From NCBI GenBank assembly GCA_937876465.1, contig CALEHV010000019.1, positions 1 through 64,000 of the forward strand: a stretch of DNA of 64,000 nucleotides, written 5' to 3'. A program made the position numbers and the translations under genes. Shown here piece after piece: positions 45,033-53,886 of this stretch. The notes beneath the pieces are model-generated. The model made no database searches, was not told the DNA's origin, and saw nothing but the letters and a program-made list of their open reading frames with translations. Position 1 is the stretch's first letter. Every line of letters begins with the position of its first letter. Source of the stretch: an uncultured Bacillota bacterium (GTDB lineage Bacteria; Bacillota_I; Bacilli_A; RFN20; CAG-826).

Positions 45033-47003
45033 ATGAATAAAAAAGAACTTGATCAATTATCAGTAGCAGCAATTAGATCAATGTGTATCGATGTTGTTAA
45101 CAAAGCAAAATCTGGTCACCCAGGTATGGCTTTAGGTAGCGCACCAATCCTTTACACATTATTCAGCAATCACATTGTTGCTAACCCAAATGACCCAATG
45201 TGGTTCAATCGTGATAGATTTGTTCTCTCAGCAGGTCACGCCAGTAGTTTACTTTACACAATGCTTCATGTTTGTGGATACAAAGTATCCCTTGATGATC
45301 TCAAGAGCTTCCGTCAATTAGGAAGTCTTACTCCAGGTCACCCAGAATTCAAACATACTCAAGGTGTTGATGCAACTAGTGGTCCTTTAGGACAAGGTAT
45401 CGCTCAAGCAGTTGGTATGGCAATGGCTGAAAGAGCAGTTGCTGCCCAATATGCAGAAGGCGAAAAACTTTGTTCACATTACACATATGCATTATGTGGA
45501 GATGGCTGTTTACAAGAAGGCCTTTCTCAAGAGGCAATTTCTTTAGCTGGTCACCACAGATTAAATAAGTTAATTCTTATTTATGATAGCAATAACGTTA
45601 CATTGGATGGTGGCTTAGGCTTATCATTCTCTGAAAATGTTAAAGCAAGATTCTTAGCATCCGAATGGGATGTCTTAGAAGTTGAAGACGGCAACGATAT
45701 CGATGCTATCGACGCTGCAATTAGCAGAGCTAAGAAATCAGAAGACAAGCCAACCTTAATCATTGTCAAAACTGTTATTGGTTATGGTAGTGAAAAACAA
45801 GGTACATGCAAAGTCCATGGTAACCCACTCGGTGAAGAAGACGGTGCAAAGGCCAAAGCATTCTATGGCTACAATTATCCAGCATTCACAATTCCAGAGG
45901 AAGTTTATGCTCATTTTAGAGAAACTTTTGCTGCAAGAGGTGAAAAAGCAGAAGCAGCTTGGAATGATAACTACAAAAACTATGTTAAAAATCACGCAGA
46001 GGACGCTAAAACCTTTGAAAAGGCTGTCGCTGGTGAAGTATCAAGTTACTTTGTAAAAGAGCCCGAATTCGCTGCTGACAATGCTGACTCAACACGTGTT
46101 AGCTCAGGAAAAGCTCTTAACGATATGCACAAACTCATTCCATTCGTAATGGGTGGTAGTGCTGACGTTGCAGGCTCTGTTATGACAAAAATTACAGATG
46201 GCGTTAATTTTGAAAAAGCAACCCCAAATGGTAGAAACGTTAACTGGGGTATTCGTGAATTTGCAATGGGCTGTGCTCAAAATGGTATGCTTTTACACGG
46301 TGGTGTTAAGACATATGTTGGCGCATTCTTAGTCTTCGTAGATTACATGAAAGCTGCAGTTAGAATGGCTGCTTTAAGCAAACTCCCAGGTATCTACTTA
46401 TTCTCTCACGACAGCGTTGCTGTCGGTGAAGATGGACCAACCCATCAACCAATCGAACATTGCGCAATGCTTCGTAGCATTCCAAACGTTAACGTAATCC
46501 GTCCATGTGATGCACGTGAAACTTACGCTGCATGGAAATTAGCACTTGAAAGCAAAGAGACTCCAACAGCTCTTATCCTTTCAAGACAAAACTTACCACT
46601 TTTAAGCTCTTCATATGAAGATGTCGCAAAAGGTGCTTACGTTATCCGTGAAGCAAAGAACAAAGCAGAAGCAATTTTAGTTGCTACAGGTAGCGAAGTT
46701 TCTTTAGCTATCCAAGCACAAAAATTATTAGCTGAAAAAGGTGTTGATGTAAGAGTTGTTTCAATGCCATCAACATTCTTCTTTGATAAACAAGATAAAG
46801 CATATCAAAACAAAGTTTTGTCACTTCCAAAAGATAAGATTGTTTCAGTTGAAATGATGTCTACATTTGGCTGGGCAAAATATGCTGGACACAACTATGG
46901 TATCGATACATTTGGTACATCAGCTCCAGCAAAAGACGCAATTAAGGCTTATCACTTCCTCCCAGAAGATTTAGTCGAATTTGTTCTTAAAAACGTTAAA
47001 TAA
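45033..47003 (+). CDS. tkt: Transketolase
   Basis: 656 residues, full length. The thiamine diphosphate motif is GDGCLQEGLSQEA...NKLILIYDSN, with the N-terminal SGHPGMALGSAPILY and the pyrimidine-domain VGEDGPTHQPIEH. It transfers two-carbon units in the pentose phosphate pathway and can supply glyceraldehyde-3-phosphate for the dxs product. AAGGAG lies before the ATG, 23 nt after aspS. Confidence 0.97.
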   Translation: MNKKELDQLSVAAIRSMCIDVVNKAKSGHPGMALGSAPILYTLFSNHIVANPNDPMWFNRDRFVLSAGHASSLLYTMLHVCGYKVSLDDLKSFRQLGSLTPGHPEFKHTQGVDATSGPLGQGIAQAVGMAMAERAVAAQYAEGEKLCSHYTYALCGDGCLQEGLSQEAISLAGHHRLNKLILIYDSNNVTLDGGLGLSFSENVKARFLASEWDVLEVEDGNDIDAIDAAISRAKKSEDKPTLIIVKTVIGYGSEKQGTCKVHGNPLGEEDGAKAKAFYGYNYPAFTIPEEVYAHFRETFAARGEKAEAAWNDNYKNYVKNHAEDAKTFEKAVAGEVSSYFVKEPEFAADNADSTRVSSGKALNDMHKLIPFVMGGSADVAGSVMTKITDGVNFEKATPNGRNVNWGIREFAMGCAQNGMLLHGGVKTYVGAFLVFVDYMKAAVRMAALSKLPGIYLFSHDSVAVGEDGPTHQPIEHCAMLRSIPNVNVIRPCDARETYAAWKLALESKETPTALILSRQNLPLLSSSYEDVAKGAYVIREAKNKAEAILVATGSEVSLAIQAQKLLAEKGVDVRVVSMPSTFFFDKQDKAYQNKVLSLPKDKIVSVEMMSTFGWAKYAGHNYGIDTFGTSAPAKDAIKAYHFLPEDLVEFVLKNVK

Positions 47004-47017
47004 TCGGAGGTAAAAAT

Positions 47018-47362
47018 ATGGCAGACTATGTCTACATCAAAAATACTTCCAATAAAGGCGAGTTAGCTATTTCACGCCACGTTTTTGAAGCACTCGCAAC
47101 TGAAGCTGTTGATAGAGTTATCGGTGCAAAAGTTGCAGTAAGCAAATCAAAAAGCAAAAGAATAGCAAAGCTATTTAATCCAGTTAAAGTGGTGTTTCAC
47201 TCTAACGGGCAAGTAGAAATTAAAATTTCTATTACACTTTCAAAAGGAGCAAATGTTAATAAGGTGTGTTTGAACCTTCAAGAAGAAGTTGGACAAAGTT
47301 TATTAGCTTACACAGAATCAGTTCCATTTGAAATCAAAATAAAAGTTGCATCAATTGACTAA
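47018..47362 (+). CDS. Asp23/Gls24 (DUF322) family envelope protein
   Basis: 114 residues with the Asp23 pattern: GELAISRHVFEALATEAV, a central V-F-x-NGQVEIKISI strand and a C-terminal QEEVGQSLLAYTE helix. CGGAGG precedes the ATG. The family is linked to envelope stress and membrane association in Gram-positives. In Bacillus the related yqhY lies just upstream of nusB, as here. Confidence 0.88.
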   Translation: MADYVYIKNTSNKGELAISRHVFEALATEAVDRVIGAKVAVSKSKSKRIAKLFNPVKVVFHSNGQVEIKISITLSKGANVNKVCLNLQEEVGQSLLAYTESVPFEIKIKVASID

Positions 47363-47364
47363 TT

Positions 47365-47988
47365 ATGAAAAAGCGCGAAAAGAGACCTATCACTTATGGT
47401 GAAGCACATAACAAGGCTGTCAGAATGTTTAAAAGAAGTAGCATCTTCTTGCTTTGGGCAGGTATTGTTAATCTTTTCGCAGTCATAATTGGTGTAATTC
47501 AAAGCGCAGCAGGATCCATTCTCAGTAGTGAGATTTGCAAAATCACATGGCCTACAAGTGGTTATGCATTATCGTTCTCAATTCAAATATTTTTGAATAG
47601 TCTACTAGTTCCAGCAATGGATCCTGGCCTCGCTTACTTCCTAATGTTATTAATTGCAGCAGGTTTCAGTGCATTGTTCGTTTTCATTGGCCTATTTGCA
47701 TCAAAAGGAAGATTAGGCTTATTAATTGCTGGCGGAGCATTGTATGCTCTTGATTTTGTAGGCATGTTCTTTGTATACGGCTTCACACAAGTTCCAGCTG
47801 TATGGACAAACTATGCATTCACCTTAGCAACACACGCAATTATCTTTGCTGCTGTCGTTGTTGCAATCATCGAGTATTACAATGTAATACATATTGAGAA
47901 AATCTTTAAAGGTGCAATGGAACCTGTGTTAGAAGAGGAAGTTGAAGGAGAGGTAATCGCAAATGGAAAAGACAATATCGAGAATTAA
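47365..47988 (+). CDS. Four-TM membrane protein, unrecognised
   Basis: 207 residues, basic N-terminus (MKKREKRPITYGEAHNK) and four to five hydrophobic helices between ~28 and 175, then an acidic tail. No family recognised. It starts 2 nt after the Asp23-like gene without a clear ribosome site. Its last 26 nt overlap nusB, so the three genes form a tight unit; a role with the Asp23-like protein in the membrane is only a guess. Confidence 0.7.
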   Translation: MKKREKRPITYGEAHNKAVRMFKRSSIFLLWAGIVNLFAVIIGVIQSAAGSILSSEICKITWPTSGYALSFSIQIFLNSLLVPAMDPGLAYFLMLLIAAGFSALFVFIGLFASKGRLGLLIAGGALYALDFVGMFFVYGFTQVPAVWTNYAFTLATHAIIFAAVVVAIIEYYNVIHIEKIFKGAMEPVLEEEVEGEVIANGKDNIEN

Positions 47989-48376
47989 AGAAAATGAATT
48001 AATTATGTTTAGCATCTATGATGCTTTAATCTACATTTCTCAATCAGAAGAATTCTCATTAGAAGACACAATGGAAGGAATTTTCGGTATGCCGTTCAAC
48101 GACATTCCTTTGTTTTCAAAAACTGTTGTTGTCAAATCCTTGTCCCATTACGACGAAATCAAAAACATCTTCCAACCAAACATGCCTAAGTGGAGATTTG
48201 ATAGATTAAATGCTGTCGAAAGAGCAATTCTTCTTATGAGTTATACTAATTATAAATTAGTAGGTGACATCGATAAGAAGGTTGTAATTAATACTGCAGT
48301 TAAATTAGCAAAAACATACTTAGACAAAGACGACTACAAATTTGTTAATGGTATTTTGGATAACGTTTTATGTTAG
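47963..48376 (+). CDS. nusB: Transcription antitermination factor NusB
   Basis: 137 residues, all-helical. The C-terminal half carries the family pattern WRFDRLNAVERAILLMSYTNY, then VVINTAVKLAKTY and the KFVNGILD ending. It binds boxA with S10 during rRNA transcription. AAGGAGAGG lies 9 nt before the ATG at 47963, inside the membrane-protein gene, supporting the 26-nt overlap. Confidence 0.92.
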   Translation: MEKTISRIKENELIMFSIYDALIYISQSEEFSLEDTMEGIFGMPFNDIPLFSKTVVVKSLSHYDEIKNIFQPNMPKWRFDRLNAVERAILLMSYTNYKLVGDIDKKVVINTAVKLAKTYLDKDDYKFVNGILDNVLC

Positions 48377-49578
48377 AAAAGAATCCTTCCTATTCTGTTA
48401 GCCAATTAAATGATGCTATCAAACAAATGTTTGATTTAAACTTTGCATTACGTAATTTGACTATCAAAGGAGAGATCAGTAATTTAAAACGCTATCCAAA
48501 CGGACATGTTTATTTCTCGTTGAAGGATGATCAATCTTCAATTAGAGCAGCAATGTTTGCAAACTATGCTAAAAATATGCCCGCAACCATCAAAGATGGT
48601 GATGAAGTTTTAGTAAAAGGAAGAGTCAGCGTTTACGTTCCTCGTGGCGAATACATGTTCTATGTAGAAGCTATGGAATTAAATGGGCTAGGTTCTCAAT
48701 TACTAGAACTTGAACTTCTTAAAAAGAAACTTGAAGCAGAAGGACTGTTCGACCCTTCAAGAAAAAGAAAGATTGATATCTTTCCTAAAGCAATCGGTGT
48801 TATAAGCGCCGCTAATAGTGCTGCAATGGCAGACATCAAAACAAATCTTTTAAGAAGGAATCCCCTTATAGAGGTCATTTGTTTCCCTAGTCTTGTCCAA
48901 GGTAGCGAAGCTCCAAAAGACCTTCTACGCGCCCTAAATGAGGCCAAAAACGCCAAGATAGATACTCTCATCATTGGTCGAGGTGGTGGTGCAAGCGAAG
49001 ATCTCTCTGCATTTAATGATGAAACACTTGTTAGAGAGGCTTCTAAATTCCCAGTTCCGATTATATCGGCAGTTGGGCACGAAATAGACTTCACACTCAT
49101 TGACTTCGTAGCGGACGCTCGCGCTAGTACACCTACTGGTGCTGCAGAACTCGCAACAATAGATAAACGTGAAATCTATCAAAAGCTCGATGATTGTTCA
49201 GAAAGATTAGATTCTTTCCTGAAAGGAACAATCGAATATTTGAAAGAAAAACTTGATAATATTAAGTCTCGTCCATTCTTCCAAAATCCAAAGAGCATGT
49301 ATGAAAGTAAATTGGTGGAACTTACAAACACCAAGAACAAATTAAATATGCTTATAAAGCATATATTGGAAATTAAAAAAGAGGAAATAACCTCTCGTTC
49401 CAAACATCTTACTGCCCTTTCTCCTGATGGAGTTCTCAATAGAGGATACTCAATTATGCAAGACGAAAGCGGAAAGGTAATAAAAAACATAAAAGATGTA
49501 GAAATTAACCAAATAGTTAAAACCACATTAAATGGTGGTGTAATGACATCAATAGTCACTAACAAGGAGGCAAAATAA
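48370..49578 (+). CDS. xseA: Exodeoxyribonuclease VII large subunit
   Basis: 402 residues. The N-terminal OB domain (GEISNLKRYPNGHVYFSLKD) precedes the catalytic domain with GRGGGASEDLSAFNDE and the GHEIDFTLIDFVADARASTPTGAAEL block, then a coiled-coil C-terminus ending in GYSIMQDESG. It degrades ssDNA in complex with several XseB subunits. It overlaps nusB by 7 nt. Confidence 0.97.
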   Translation: MLEKNPSYSVSQLNDAIKQMFDLNFALRNLTIKGEISNLKRYPNGHVYFSLKDDQSSIRAAMFANYAKNMPATIKDGDEVLVKGRVSVYVPRGEYMFYVEAMELNGLGSQLLELELLKKKLEAEGLFDPSRKRKIDIFPKAIGVISAANSAAMADIKTNLLRRNPLIEVICFPSLVQGSEAPKDLLRALNEAKNAKIDTLIIGRGGGASEDLSAFNDETLVREASKFPVPIISAVGHEIDFTLIDFVADARASTPTGAAELATIDKREIYQKLDDCSERLDSFLKGTIEYLKEKLDNIKSRPFFQNPKSMYESKLVELTNTKNKLNMLIKHILEIKKEEITSRSKHLTALSPDGVLNRGYSIMQDESGKVIKNIKDVEINQIVKTTLNGGVMTSIVTNKEAK

Positions 49579-49767
49579 ATGGCAGAAAACAAATTCAACT
49601 TCGAACAATCTCTTAAGAGATTAGATGAAATAGTTAATAAGATCGAAAACGAAACCCTTCCTTTGGAAGAATGCCTAAAGCTTTATGAAGAAGGCAAAAA
49701 GTTAATTGCTTCCTTGGAATCAGCATTAAAGGAAGCTGAGAAAAAAGTTGAGCTTGAAACAAAATAA
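49579..49767 (+). CDS. xseB: Exodeoxyribonuclease VII small subunit
   Basis: 62 residues. Two-helix protein with FEQSLKRLDEIVNKIENETLPLEECLKLYEEG, the family hallmark. AAGGAGG lies within the xseA end. It is directly adjacent to xseA and is the last gene of the tkt/nusB/xse run. Confidence 0.95.
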   Translation: MAENKFNFEQSLKRLDEIVNKIENETLPLEECLKLYEEGKKLIASLESALKEAEKKVELETK

Positions 49768-49783
49768 CATAGTTAAAAATAAT

Positions 49784-49809
49784 AATTAGTAGTTTTTTAG
49801 TATTATATT
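49784..49809 (+). promoter_or_regulatory. dxs promoter region, predicted leaderless
   Basis: TATATT (49804-49809, overlapping TATTAT at 49801) ends 7 nt before the ATG at 49817, with no ribosome site. The preceding 19-mer AATTAGTAGTTTTTTAGTA (49784-49802) recurs at 57444-57462. Confidence 0.45.
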
Positions 49810-49816
49810 AGTATTT

Positions 49817-51688
49817 ATGAGTAAAAAGAGTAACATAGTTAACCATATCGATTTAGGAAAGATAGAGAATCCTAAATTTTTGGCAACTTTGTCGTATAAA
49901 GAATTAAATGTTCTCGCAGAAGACATTAGACACGAGATCTTAAGAGTCACAAGTCTTTATGGTGGACACTTATCAAGCAACCTTGGTGCAGTCGAATTAA
50001 CTATCGCACTTAATCGTTCCTTTGAATTTTCAAAGGATAAGTTGATTTTCGATGTCGGCCATCAATGCTACACTTATAAAATTCTAACCGGAAGAAGCCT
50101 TGAACATTTGCGAAGTAAACAAGGTGTTTCTGGTTTCCAAAAGATGGCCGAGTCTCCATACGATTGCTTTGAAGCAGGGCATTCATCAACATCAATTAGT
50201 GCTGCTAATGGCTTCGCCATTGCAAGAGATTTAAAAGGTGAAAAATATGATATAGTCGCATTTATCGGAGATGGTTCAATCGTTTCTGGATTAGCTTTTG
50301 AAGGCTTAAACAACCTTGCCGCAAGCAATCACAAAGTGATTATTGTTTTAAATGATAACGGCATGTCCATTTCTAAACCTACTGGTGGACTCGGAAAAGC
50401 TTTTGCTAAGATTTCGTCTGGTGCTAGTTACAACAAAAACAAACTTCGCTACAAGCGATTCATGACCAAAACTAAATTTGGTACTAAAATTTATAACTGG
50501 TCAGTCGGTGTTAAAAATTGGTTTAAACGTGTTTTAGTTCCTTTAACAATTTTCGATAGTATGGGACTTACATACATTGGACCAGTCGATGGCCATAACA
50601 TTAAAGCGTTAGAAAACGCATTTAAGAGAGCGAAAAATACAACAAAATCTGTTGTTGTTCACGTTTCTACCTTAAAAGGTAAAGGATATATTCCAGCCGA
50701 AAACGATCAATCAGGTTATTGGCACGGTGTTTCGCCATTTGAAATCGATACCGGTATGCCTGTAAACATGCACACAGGATTCAACTCATGGTCGCACATA
50801 TTTAGCGATATAACTGACCAGATGATGGAAAAACATCAAAATGCTTATTTGATTTCTCCTGCAACACTAAAGGGTGCTGGACTTGATGAAGTATTTAATA
50901 AATACAAAGATAGAGCAGTGGATGTCGGCATTGCTGAAGAACACGCTATGACAATGGCGAGTGGACTAGCGCTTAATGGACTACATCCAATTATCAGCAT
51001 CTATTCAACATTCATGCAAAGATCATTCGATGAAATATCACACGATTTAGCTAGAATGAATTGCAATGCAACTATATTAGTTGATAGATCAGGATTAGTT
51101 GGTGCTGATGGAGAAACACATCAAGGAATTTATGATGTTTCTTTCTTATCAAATACTCCAAACACAATTGTTACAATGCCTTCAACTCCTGAAGAAGCAA
51201 AAGCTTTATATGAAGAATCGTTCAATAATCATGGTACTTTCTTCATCAGACTCCCACGTTCAATGGCTGCTTATGACAAGAATATTAATTATATTAATGT
51301 TCCATTTGGAAGATGGTCTTCATTGAAGAAGGGTACAAAAACTGCAGTTGTTGGAATCGGACCTCTCTTGAGAGAATTAGAACAATTAGTAGCAACTTCA
51401 AATATGAAAGACGAAATTGCTCTCTATAACGCTTTATATATTTCGCCAATAAACAATTTGGATGTTGACGAACTTCTCAACTACGAAAGAATCGTCATTT
51501 ATGACCCTTATTCAACTCGTGGAGGCTTTGTTGATCCTCTCATGGGCAAATTATTAGAAAAACAATTTAAAGGCGTTATTTCGGCCTTCTGTGTACCTAC
51601 AATGTTTGTTAAACAAGCAACAGTGAAGGAACAGCTAAGCGACTTTGGTCTATTGCCTGAGCAAATAATGAAAGCGATTGAAGAATAG
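49817..51688 (+). CDS. dxs: 1-deoxy-D-xylulose-5-phosphate synthase
   Basis: 623 residues. Transketolase-like: thiamine motif FIGDGSIVSGLAFEGLNNLA...LNDN, GHSSTSISAANGFA, and the pyrimidine-binding DVGIAEEHAMTMASGLAL with DRSGLVGADGETHQG. It condenses pyruvate with glyceraldehyde-3-phosphate as the first MEP-pathway step to isoprenoids. ispA and tlyA, its usual neighbours in Bacillus, are missing from this spot. Confidence 0.96.
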   Translation: MSKKSNIVNHIDLGKIENPKFLATLSYKELNVLAEDIRHEILRVTSLYGGHLSSNLGAVELTIALNRSFEFSKDKLIFDVGHQCYTYKILTGRSLEHLRSKQGVSGFQKMAESPYDCFEAGHSSTSISAANGFAIARDLKGEKYDIVAFIGDGSIVSGLAFEGLNNLAASNHKVIIVLNDNGMSISKPTGGLGKAFAKISSGASYNKNKLRYKRFMTKTKFGTKIYNWSVGVKNWFKRVLVPLTIFDSMGLTYIGPVDGHNIKALENAFKRAKNTTKSVVVHVSTLKGKGYIPAENDQSGYWHGVSPFEIDTGMPVNMHTGFNSWSHIFSDITDQMMEKHQNAYLISPATLKGAGLDEVFNKYKDRAVDVGIAEEHAMTMASGLALNGLHPIISIYSTFMQRSFDEISHDLARMNCNATILVDRSGLVGADGETHQGIYDVSFLSNTPNTIVTMPSTPEEAKALYEESFNNHGTFFIRLPRSMAAYDKNINYINVPFGRWSSLKKGTKTAVVGIGPLLRELEQLVATSNMKDEIALYNALYISPINNLDVDELLNYERIVIYDPYSTRGGFVDPLMGKLLEKQFKGVISAFCVPTMFVKQATVKEQLSDFGLLPEQIMKAIEE

Positions 51689-51710
51689 AGGCGATGCCTC
51701 TTTTCTTTTT
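51687..51710 (+). terminator. dxs terminator
   Basis: GAGGC and GCCTC with a GAT loop (51688-51700), beginning in the stop codon, then TTTTCTTTTT. Confidence 0.8.
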
Positions 51711-51715
51711 GCCCA

Positions 51716-51730
51716 TTGGTTAACATAATA
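51716..51730. repeat. Copy of the dif XerD-side arm
   Basis: TTGGTTAACATAATA is identical to 57577-57591 at the dif-like site. The second arm is absent here (CATCCAATTTA instead). It lies in the promoter region of dinB-xer. Confidence 0.6.
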
Positions 51731-51751
51731 TAGACATCCAATTTATATTTA

Positions 51752-51757
51752 TATAAA
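51752..51757 (+). promoter_or_regulatory. dinB -10 box, predicted leaderless
   Basis: TATAAA ends 8 nt before the ATG at 51766. No ribosome site is present. The half-dif element lies 21 nt upstream, near the -35 position. Confidence 0.45.
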
Positions 51758-51765
51758 CTAAAAAT

Positions 51766-52974
51766 ATGGGCAAAACAATTTTGCATATTGATTTAAATGC
51801 ATTCTTTGTAAGATGCGAAGAAATTCGTAATCCTTCACTAGAAGGCAAACCTGTTATCATCGGTCACGAAGGTAGATGCGGCATTGTTTCAACATGTTCA
51901 TATAAAGCTCGTGAATACGGTGTACGTTCTGGTATGCCTACATTTAAAGCAAAGCAGCTTTGCCCACAAGCAATAATTGTTAGTGATTCAAGAAATTCTT
52001 ACAAATACTACAAAGAAATGTCTAAAAGTTTCTTTAACATAGTTAAACGTTACTCAAAATTAATAGAACCAATGTCGATTGATGAATGCTTTGTTGATAT
52101 TACTGAACAGATTAAAAATGTAAAAAATCCTTTAGCATACATTAAAGAAATTCAAGACACCATCTATAAAGAAACTAAACTCAAATGTTCAATTGGCGTT
52201 GCTGCGACTAAATTTCTTGCCAAAATGGCAAGTGATATGAAAAAGCCGATGGGCATAACTGTCATAAGAAGGAAAGATGTTCGAAAAATGCTCGATCCTT
52301 TGCCAATTGGAGATTTCTTTGGAATTGGAAAGAAGAGCGCTCCTCGTTTTATTGCAGCTGGCTATAAAACAATTGGCGACTTAGCAAAGCTAGTTAATGA
52401 AAGCCCAGAGGAAGCATCTAAATTTTTAGGAAAATTCTATTCTACAATCAAAGATTGGATTAATGGATACGGAAGCGATGTTGTTGATGTTGAGCCGTTT
52501 GATCCTAAATCTGTAGGCCACAGTAAAACATTGATGGCTGATACAAACAACTACGATGAATTGGCAGATGAGATTAAAGAGATTTCAAAAGAAGTTAGTG
52601 AAGATGCTAAACGTATCGATAAAATTGGATACTCGGTTCAAATCGTTTTAAAAAACGATGAATTCAAAACAACAAATGCTTCAAAACGTTTAGAAAGACC
52701 TACAAACGATTATGAGGTTATAGTTTCAACAGCGTTATCTCTATTAGATAAGAAATATAATCCTGAACAAAACATCAGATTGGTTGGCGTAACCCTACAA
52801 CAACTTATTGTTCCTGAAGAAGCCTTAATACAGCTTTCAATTTTCGACGATCCAAAACAAGTCGAAGAAGAATGCGCAACAAAGTTGTTAATAGCTGACC
52901 TTAATAGAAAAACAAAAAAAGAGACTTTCAAAACTATGAGAGATTATTTGACAGATAAAAAATATGGAAATTAG
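51766..52974 (+). CDS. dinB: DNA polymerase IV (Y family)
   Basis: 402 residues. The palm motifs HIDLNAFFVRCEE and SIDECFVDIT hold the catalytic acids. The thumb has IGVAATKFLAKMASDMKKP and GIGKKSAPRF, and the little-finger domain follows. It copies past damaged bases and is error-prone. The C-terminal ~50 residues lack an obvious beta-clamp peptide, except possibly QLSIFDD near 360. It overlaps the xer gene by 11 nt. Confidence 0.94.
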   Translation: MGKTILHIDLNAFFVRCEEIRNPSLEGKPVIIGHEGRCGIVSTCSYKAREYGVRSGMPTFKAKQLCPQAIIVSDSRNSYKYYKEMSKSFFNIVKRYSKLIEPMSIDECFVDITEQIKNVKNPLAYIKEIQDTIYKETKLKCSIGVAATKFLAKMASDMKKPMGITVIRRKDVRKMLDPLPIGDFFGIGKKSAPRFIAAGYKTIGDLAKLVNESPEEASKFLGKFYSTIKDWINGYGSDVVDVEPFDPKSVGHSKTLMADTNNYDELADEIKEISKEVSEDAKRIDKIGYSVQIVLKNDEFKTTNASKRLERPTNDYEVIVSTALSLLDKKYNPEQNIRLVGVTLQQLIVPEEALIQLSIFDDPKQVEEECATKLLIADLNRKTKKETFKTMRDYLTDKKYGN

Positions 52975-53845
52975 AGAAGCAATAGAATTATATTTTCAAT
53001 ATTTAAGAGTTGAAAAAGGTGTAAGTAACGACACGATTAAATCATATTTATATGATTTGAATGAATTTTTCAAATCTTTTCCAGGCAAAGAAAGTACAGG
53101 AGATATTTTGCCTACCGATATTGCTGATTTTATAAAACTTCAAAATAAGAAGATGCTCGCAATTTCTACAATTGTTAGACGCATATCCTCAACTAAAAAT
53201 TTCTACTTGTTCCTAGAAAGAGAAGGCTACATCAACACACCTATGGTAGATTTTGAAACTCCTATAGGAATAAAAACACTCCCTAGATGCATTTCGGTTG
53301 AAGAAGTTGAAAATCTTTTGAATACGCCAGATATAGAAAAACCTGAAGGCCTAAGAGATAAAGCCATGCTTGAACTTATGTATTCAACTGGTTTAAGAGT
53401 CAGTGAATTGCTTTCTTTGAAAGTTTCACAGATTAATACAGAGATTGGAATTATTAAAATTGTTGGAAAAGGCGGAAAAGAAAGAAAAGTTCCAATTGGA
53501 GACTTTGCACTAGAATTTGTTAGTAAATATATTTCAGAAGGCAGACCGTCCTTAAAACCAAAAAGAAGTGAAATTTTGTTTTTAAATAGATACGGAAAAC
53601 AGTTATCAAGGCAATACTTCTTTTTACAAGTTAAAAAATATGCCTTAAAAGCCAATATTAGAACAGAAATTTCACCTCACACTTTAAGACACTGCTTTGC
53701 AACTCATATGTTAGAAAATGGTGCAGAATTAAGAGCAGTTCAACAAATGTTAGGACACACAAATATATCGACTACACAAATTTACACGAACATATCCACG
53801 TCACGTATTCTGAGTGCGTATGATTTGTATGGCAAGAGAAAATAG
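52964..53845 (+). CDS. xerD: Xer-type site-specific tyrosine recombinase
   Basis: 293 residues, typical of XerC/XerD. The N-terminal SAM-like DNA-binding domain (GVSNDTIKSYLYDL) precedes the catalytic domain with Arg in STGLRVSELLSL, HTLRHCFATHML, GHTNISTTQIYTNI and the nucleophile Tyr near the end. XerC and XerD cannot be separated with certainty. It resolves chromosome dimers at dif with FtsK; both ftsK and a dif-like site are in this window, the latter 3.7 kb away. Confidence 0.9.
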   Translation: MEIREAIELYFQYLRVEKGVSNDTIKSYLYDLNEFFKSFPGKESTGDILPTDIADFIKLQNKKMLAISTIVRRISSTKNFYLFLEREGYINTPMVDFETPIGIKTLPRCISVEEVENLLNTPDIEKPEGLRDKAMLELMYSTGLRVSELLSLKVSQINTEIGIIKIVGKGGKERKVPIGDFALEFVSKYISEGRPSLKPKRSEILFLNRYGKQLSRQYFFLQVKKYALKANIRTEISPHTLRHCFATHMLENGAELRAVQQMLGHTNISTTQIYTNISTSRILSAYDLYGKRK

Positions 53846-53851
53846 TGATAA

Positions 53852-53857
53852 TATAAT
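53852..53857 (+). promoter_or_regulatory. deoB -10 box
   Basis: TATAAT, 7 nt after the xer stop, with no clear -35. AAGGGAG follows before the ATG at 53887, so this transcript has a leader. Confidence 0.45.
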
Positions 53858-53886
53858 TATCGGTTAAAAGTAAGGGAGACTATTCA

